Of a stretch of DNA of 64,000 bases, positions 60,041 to 64,000 are shown piece after piece. The stretch comes from Aliiruegeria haliotis (GTDB lineage Bacteria > Pseudomonadota > Alphaproteobacteria > Rhodobacterales > Rhodobacteraceae). Under the pieces are notes generated by a model that was not told the DNA's origin, did no database searches, and was given only the letters and a program-made list of their open reading frames with translations. Every line of letters begins with the position of its first letter. Position 1 is the first letter of the stretch. The DNA lies in contig NZ_PVTD01000004.1 in NCBI RefSeq assembly GCF_003003255.1, positions 186,001-250,000 on the forward strand, written 5' to 3'. The position numbers were made by a program, and so were the translations under genes.

Positions 60041-62122
60041 TCAGCGCCGTCCCTCGCGCAGCCATGCACCAATCGAAAGGGCCATCGCCAACAGCAGGAA
60101 CAGAAGTGGTGCGACGAGCGGGATCACGGTCAGGTCGGCCGTCCGATAGGCCTCGCGCGGGGTGATACCGATCCAGTTGCGACCGGCTGCCGCCCGCCCC
60201 TCGCGCACTTGTCGAACTGCCGACACGCCTTCTTCGATCCGGAGGACCCCGCCACGACGTTCTGCGACCGATGGCGCCAAAAGGGTGCCGGAGGCGATGG
60301 TCTGCTCGAATTCCTTCGGCGCCGCGGGCCCAAGCGCGATCACACGCTCAAGGTCGCTTTCCGTGAGCCGATAGAGCCCCGGGGCCTCGCCAGTGAAGCG
60401 GCCCGTGAACCGCCCCGGAGCTACCTCGGTCAACGGAACCAACAGGACGCTGCCGTCGGGGGCCGTAACCTCCACATCGCCGGGGGCTTCGCCGAGGCTG
60501 CGCCGCGTTACCACGACATCGAGCCCTTCGGCCACGGCGGTCAATGCCTCCTCTTCAAGCTCGGGCTCCTTCATCATCCAATGCGCAAGGCGGCGAAGCA
60601 ATTCCATCTGCGGACCGCCGCCTTCGAAACCACGCGACCAGAGCCAGGCATGGTCCGACGCAAGGAGCGCCACCCGCCCCTCTCCGGCGCGGTCAAGCAC
60701 CAGGAGCGGTCTATTGTCCGGGCCGTCCATGACCACGTGACCCGCCTCGGGCAACAGATCCACGATCCGGAACCAGCGCCCCCAGCCCGGTCCCTCGGAC
60801 CCGTCTGCCGGTGGCGGCGCCAGCTGGTCCAGCCCTTCGGTGACTGGATGCTTGCGACCCGTTTCGGTGATTTGCGGCCGGTACCCTTGCTCCAGAACGC
60901 GGGCCGTCGGGGCGGCTGGAAGAACATCCGCCAGTGGCGAACGATAGAGACTGTCGGCACCGGCAAAGTCCGGCCCCGCGGCGACCAGTACCGCGCCACC
61001 GCTCTCCACGTAGTTCCGCACGTTCTCCAGGTAGATCATCGGCAGGATGCCCCGCCGTTTGTAGCGGTCGAAAATGATCAAATCAAATTCGTCGATCTTG
61101 TCGAGAAACAGCTCCCGCGTGGGGAAGGCGATCAGCGAAAGCTCCGTAACAGGCACGCCGTCCTGTTTCTCCGGCGGGCGCAAGATCGTGAAATGCACGA
61201 GGTCGACGGAACTGTCGGACTTCAGCAGATTGCGCCAGGTGCGCTCGCCCGCATGGGGTTCGCCAGAGACCAACAGGACCCGCAGTCGATCCCGGACGCC
61301 GTTGATCTGCACCACCGCGGCGTTGTTTCGGTCGGTCAACTCGCCCTCGGCCGCCGCGACTTCAAAGCGGACCACGTTCATCCCGCCATGCGGGAGCGTG
61401 AGTGGCAATTGCAGATCCTCGCCGACCGGCACATCGACAATCACGGGCGCGTCGCCGTCGATCCCGATGGACAGCGACACCGTGCCTTCCATGGTCGCCG
61501 GGACCGCGCCGCTCTCCTCGATCCGCAGGGTCAGGGTGACTTCTTCGCCCATAATGGCGAAAGTAGGCGCATTGCGTATCAGCAAACGCCGATCCCAATC
61601 GGTATCGTGGCCTGTCTGGAGCAGATGCAGCGGTGCGGGAAGCGCCGGCATGCGTTCGATATCGTGCAGTTGGCCATCGCTTACGAGGATTGCTCCCGCG
61701 ATCCGGGCGCGGGGTTCCTCGGCGACAAGTTCCGCAAGCGCAGTGGCGGCGAGGGTGCCGGCATTGTCGTTGCCGTCGTAAACGGTCGCAATCCGCACCT
61801 CGGTGTTCGGGAGACGCTCGACCTCGTCCACGATCCGTTGGACGGCGGCGTCGGTCTGCGCCGCACGGTCGCTGATCTGCTGGCTGGCAGAACGGTCCAC
61901 GACGAGCAGGACAATATCCGACAGCGCCGTGCGCTCCTCGATCTGGTAGGAGGGATTGGCGATCGCCACCAGCAACGCCGCAGCGGCCAGCCCGCGCAAC
62001 CACCATCCGCGCAGCCCGCGCCATGCAGCCAGCGCCACCAGAGCCACGGCAAGCGCCGTGCCGATCCAGATGACGGCCCAGGACAGCAACGGATCGAAGA
62101 GGATATCCGTCGCCCGCGTCAT
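60041..62122 (-). CDS. Large membrane protein of the BatA/DUF4159 cluster, glutamine-amidotransferase-like
   Basis: A 693-residue protein. Two N-terminal helices (about 12-32, 38-56) are followed by a vWA-like segment (DIVLLVVDRSASQQISDRAA), a long beta-rich periplasmic part, a class I amidotransferase-like domain (FDLIIFDRYKRRGILPMIYL; VESGGAVLVAAGPDF) lacking an obvious Cys nucleophile, and one C-terminal helix (LTVIPLVAPLLFLLLAMALS). It overlaps the next gene by 4 bp. Homologues cluster with MoxR ATPase and DUF58 genes; the function is unproven. Confidence 0.8.
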   Translation of the reverse strand: MTRATDILFDPLLSWAVIWIGTALAVALVALAAWRGLRGWWLRGLAAAALLVAIANPSYQIEERTALSDIVLLVVDRSASQQISDRAAQTDAAVQRIVDEVERLPNTEVRIATVYDGNDNAGTLAATALAELVAEEPRARIAGAILVSDGQLHDIERMPALPAPLHLLQTGHDTDWDRRLLIRNAPTFAIMGEEVTLTLRIEESGAVPATMEGTVSLSIGIDGDAPVIVDVPVGEDLQLPLTLPHGGMNVVRFEVAAAEGELTDRNNAAVVQINGVRDRLRVLLVSGEPHAGERTWRNLLKSDSSVDLVHFTILRPPEKQDGVPVTELSLIAFPTRELFLDKIDEFDLIIFDRYKRRGILPMIYLENVRNYVESGGAVLVAAGPDFAGADSLYRSPLADVLPAAPTARVLEQGYRPQITETGRKHPVTEGLDQLAPPPADGSEGPGWGRWFRIVDLLPEAGHVVMDGPDNRPLLVLDRAGEGRVALLASDHAWLWSRGFEGGGPQMELLRRLAHWMMKEPELEEEALTAVAEGLDVVVTRRSLGEAPGDVEVTAPDGSVLLVPLTEVAPGRFTGRFTGEAPGLYRLTESDLERVIALGPAAPKEFEQTIASGTLLAPSVAERRGGVLRIEEGVSAVRQVREGRAAAGRNWIGITPREAYRTADLTVIPLVAPLLFLLLAMALSIGAWLREGRR

Positions 62123-64000
62123 TGGCCCAGCCTGTCGAGCAGCGCAGGCACGTGGACCTGGTCGGATTTGTAGTTTCCGGTCAGCACATGCATCACGAGG
62201 TTCACTCCGAAGCGCAGCGCCAACTCACGCTGCCGTTCCCCGGCGTAGCCACGGCCAACCGGGAACATGGTGTTTCCCAACTCGTCGATCGCCCAGGCCG
62301 CAGCCCAGTCATTGCCACCGATGACAATCGGCGTCACGCCATCGTTGAGGTTGCGAAAAGGCATGCCCTCGACCTGCTCGGCATCGGCGGGCGCGGCCTC
62401 GACCCAGACATCCCGACTGGCGAAGCGGCCCGGGAAGTCCTGCAACAGGTAAAACGTGCGGGTCAGCACGTGGTCCTGCGGCAGCGGTTCGAGTGGCGGG
62501 ATGTCCAGCGGCTGCGCCAGTTGCTGCAGCTTGCGGCCGGTTGGCGTGCCGGAGCCGAAACCGCCGATATCCGCGTCGCGCGTGTCGAAGAGGATCATAC
62601 CGCCGTTGCGAAGGTACTGATTGAGGCGCGCATAGGCTTCCGCAGAGGGGATCGGCTGTGTCTCGCTGACCGGCCAGTAGAGCAGCGGATAGAAGGCAAG
62701 CTCGTCTGTCTCCAGGTTCACACCCATCGGCGCGGCCGGTTCAACGGAGGTTCGGCGGTAAAGCGCATCGCCGACACCGGCCAGACCGGCGGCCGCGACC
62801 CGGTCCAAGCTGTCGTCCCCGGTGAGCACGTGGGCCAGAACGACCTCGGACGTCGCGAGGATCGCGAGCTCTTCTGCAACGTCCTCCTGAGCCTCGACGG
62901 GCGTGGCAGGCAGAAGGACCGCCAGTGCAATTGCCGCTGCCACACCGCCGCCCGCCCCGCGCAGGCGCCCAGACAGCCACAGCGAAGCGAAAATGTCGAG
63001 GGCAAGCATCAGCAGGGCCGCAGCCAGGACATGGCCCTTCAGCGGGGTCTCCCGCAGCAGGCCCATCCCCTCCACCGCGATACGCGCTGGCCATGCCGCG
63101 CGCTGCAACCGGTCCGCCGACGACAGGACATTGAGTGCGATGCTCCGCTCATCCGAACCGGTATAGAGGCCGGGCGGCATGTCGGCATCCATCTTCCGTG
63201 CCGCGAGGCGCTCGCCGGGCACACCGGGCAGCGTCCCGGCATCACTGACCGCACCAAAGCCGTCAAGCACGCGGGCCGCGGTCCAGGTTGTCCCCGCGAG
63301 ATCTTCTGCCGATGGCACCGTCGGGCGGGAATACAGCGCCAGCCGTTCCAGCATCTGCACAAAGAGACCGGAGAGCGGCAGGTTGGACCACTCGGCATTG
63401 GCCGTGACGTGGAACAACACGACCTGCCCCTCGCCCAACCGCTTGCGGGTCACCAGCGGCGTACCGTCGGTCAGGGCCGCGATCACTCGTTCGCTCAGGT
63501 CCGGATCGGGTTGCGCCATGACTTGCGAGCGAACGACCACCTCCTCGGGCACGTCCAGCCCGAAGAACGGCGAGTTTTCCGAAAAGGTGCGAATGGTCTT
63601 GGGTTCGCCCCAACTCATCGCCCCACCAACACTGCGCCCCCCCACGCGCAGGCGGACCGGCATCAGCGAGTCTTCCTCCGCGCGGCTCAGGTCGGAAGCC
63701 GCAACCTGCGGTCCGGCAAATCGCACCAGAAGACCACCCTTTTCGACCCATTCGATCAGCCCGTCCTGCTCCGCCGGGGCGAGGCGGGCGACGTCGGCCA
63801 GAACGACTGCGTCCGGGTTGGCGACCAGCAGATCAACAAGTGCGCCGTCAAGAAGATCTGCAGTCGGTTCCAATGCCTGACGGAGGAAATGCAACGGCGA
63901 TAGCAACTCCAGCCCTTCGCGGTCATCCCGGCTCGCAATGAGCGCCACCTCGCGCCGCTTGAGGCTGTCGTCGGTGAGCGTCACGGCACCAGCTGATCGA
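62119..64000 (-). CDS. DUF4159-domain membrane protein (5' end beyond the window)
   Basis: At least 621 residues are readable from a GTG at 63984, and the frame stays open to the window edge. Family members are longer, with an N-terminal BatA-type membrane hairpin, so the gene is most likely truncated at 64000. Seen here are a middle amidotransferase-like region, central helices (about residues 315-365), a Pro/Glu linker, and the C-terminal DUF4159 domain (MILFDTRDADIGGFGSGTPT; LPQDHVLTRTFYLLQDFPGR). It overlaps the downstream gene by 4 bp. Confidence 0.85.
   Translation of the reverse strand, partial: RSAGAVTLTDDSLKRREVALIASRDDREGLELLSPLHFLRQALEPTADLLDGALVDLLVANPDAVVLADVARLAPAEQDGLIEWVEKGGLLVRFAGPQVAASDLSRAEEDSLMPVRLRVGGRSVGGAMSWGEPKTIRTFSENSPFFGLDVPEEVVVRSQVMAQPDPDLSERVIAALTDGTPLVTRKRLGEGQVVLFHVTANAEWSNLPLSGLFVQMLERLALYSRPTVPSAEDLAGTTWTAARVLDGFGAVSDAGTLPGVPGERLAARKMDADMPPGLYTGSDERSIALNVLSSADRLQRAAWPARIAVEGMGLLRETPLKGHVLAAALLMLALDIFASLWLSGRLRGAGGGVAAAIALAVLLPATPVEAQEDVAEELAILATSEVVLAHVLTGDDSLDRVAAAGLAGVGDALYRRTSVEPAAPMGVNLETDELAFYPLLYWPVSETQPIPSAEAYARLNQYLRNGGMILFDTRDADIGGFGSGTPTGRKLQQLAQPLDIPPLEPLPQDHVLTRTFYLLQDFPGRFASRDVWVEAAPADAEQVEGMPFRNLNDGVTPIVIGGNDWAAAWAIDELGNTMFPVGRGYAGERQRELALRFGVNLVMHVLTGNYKSDQVHVPALLDRLGQ

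Noticed and set aside
1-64000. CRISPR arrays, insertion sequences, prophage, tRNA or rRNA genes
   Set aside because: No spaced direct repeats, transposase or integrase motifs, or cloverleaf/rRNA signatures were found on either strand.

Overview
This is a 64 kb chromosomal segment of high-GC DNA, most likely from a marine-type member of the Rhodobacteraceae (Alphaproteobacteria). The grounds are the mipZ division ATPase, the hflK-hflC-DUF2065-degP order, a purA-DUF2842 pair, a Rhodobacteraceae-style acidic repeat protein, and a class I PHB locus with PhaR operators of the CTGC-N3-GCAG type. I saw no rRNA, tRNA, CRISPR array, insertion sequence, phage gene or replication origin. The gene content looks like stable chromosome with a few accessory catabolic operons.

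Layout. 1-1.7 kb: the end of an unidentified gene, mipZ and a small membrane protein. 1.8-11.6 kb: a LacI-type regulator divergent from a seven-gene sugar operon (CUT1 ABC importer, cytoplasmic GH2 beta-mannosidase-like enzyme, TIM-barrel isomerase/epimerase, Gfo/Idh/MocA oxidoreductase). Two tandem operator-like boxes lie in the divergent promoter. 11.6-15.9 kb: a five-gene operon resembling the Zrg zinc-uptake system, with a His/Asp-repeat periplasmic protein and a Zur-like palindrome upstream. 16.1-20.1 kb: hflKC and a Do-family protease. 20.1-28.5 kb: core metabolism (gor, rpiA, sdaA, pyrG, secG, purA). 29.0-33.0 kb: a 1,323-residue acidic, repeat-rich protein of unknown function.

33.1-38.1 kb: thiamine pyrophosphokinase, an EamA-type exporter, a PhzF-like isomerase, DUF1330, a tandem pair of TerB-like proteins and a PhnD-like binding protein with no export signal. 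38.2-46.3 kb: a polar amino-acid ABC importer joined to two divergent glutamine-synthetase-like ligases, a class I glutamine amidotransferase and a DegT-type aminotransferase. This looks like uptake and gamma-glutamylation-based catabolism of an unknown amine or amino acid; a LysR regulator faces it. 47.3-51.8 kb: the polyhydroxybutyrate locus (phaR, phaP, phaC, phaZ) with PhaR boxes. 52.2-52.9 kb: a small heat-shock gene with a sigma32-like promoter and a ROSE-like RNA thermometer over its ribosome site. 52.9-54.6 kb: tandem secreted trypsin-like proteases. 54.8-58.8 kb: glycolate oxidase glcDEF. 58.9-64 kb: a DUF599 membrane protein, a small exported protein and the downstream part of a BatA/DUF4159-type membrane cluster, whose last gene runs off the window.

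The most notable items are the ROSE-like thermometer, the matched PhaR operators, the zinc operon with its 39-bp repeat array, the gamma-glutamylation operon and the giant acidic protein. All functions are read from sequence motifs and gene context; no database search was run.
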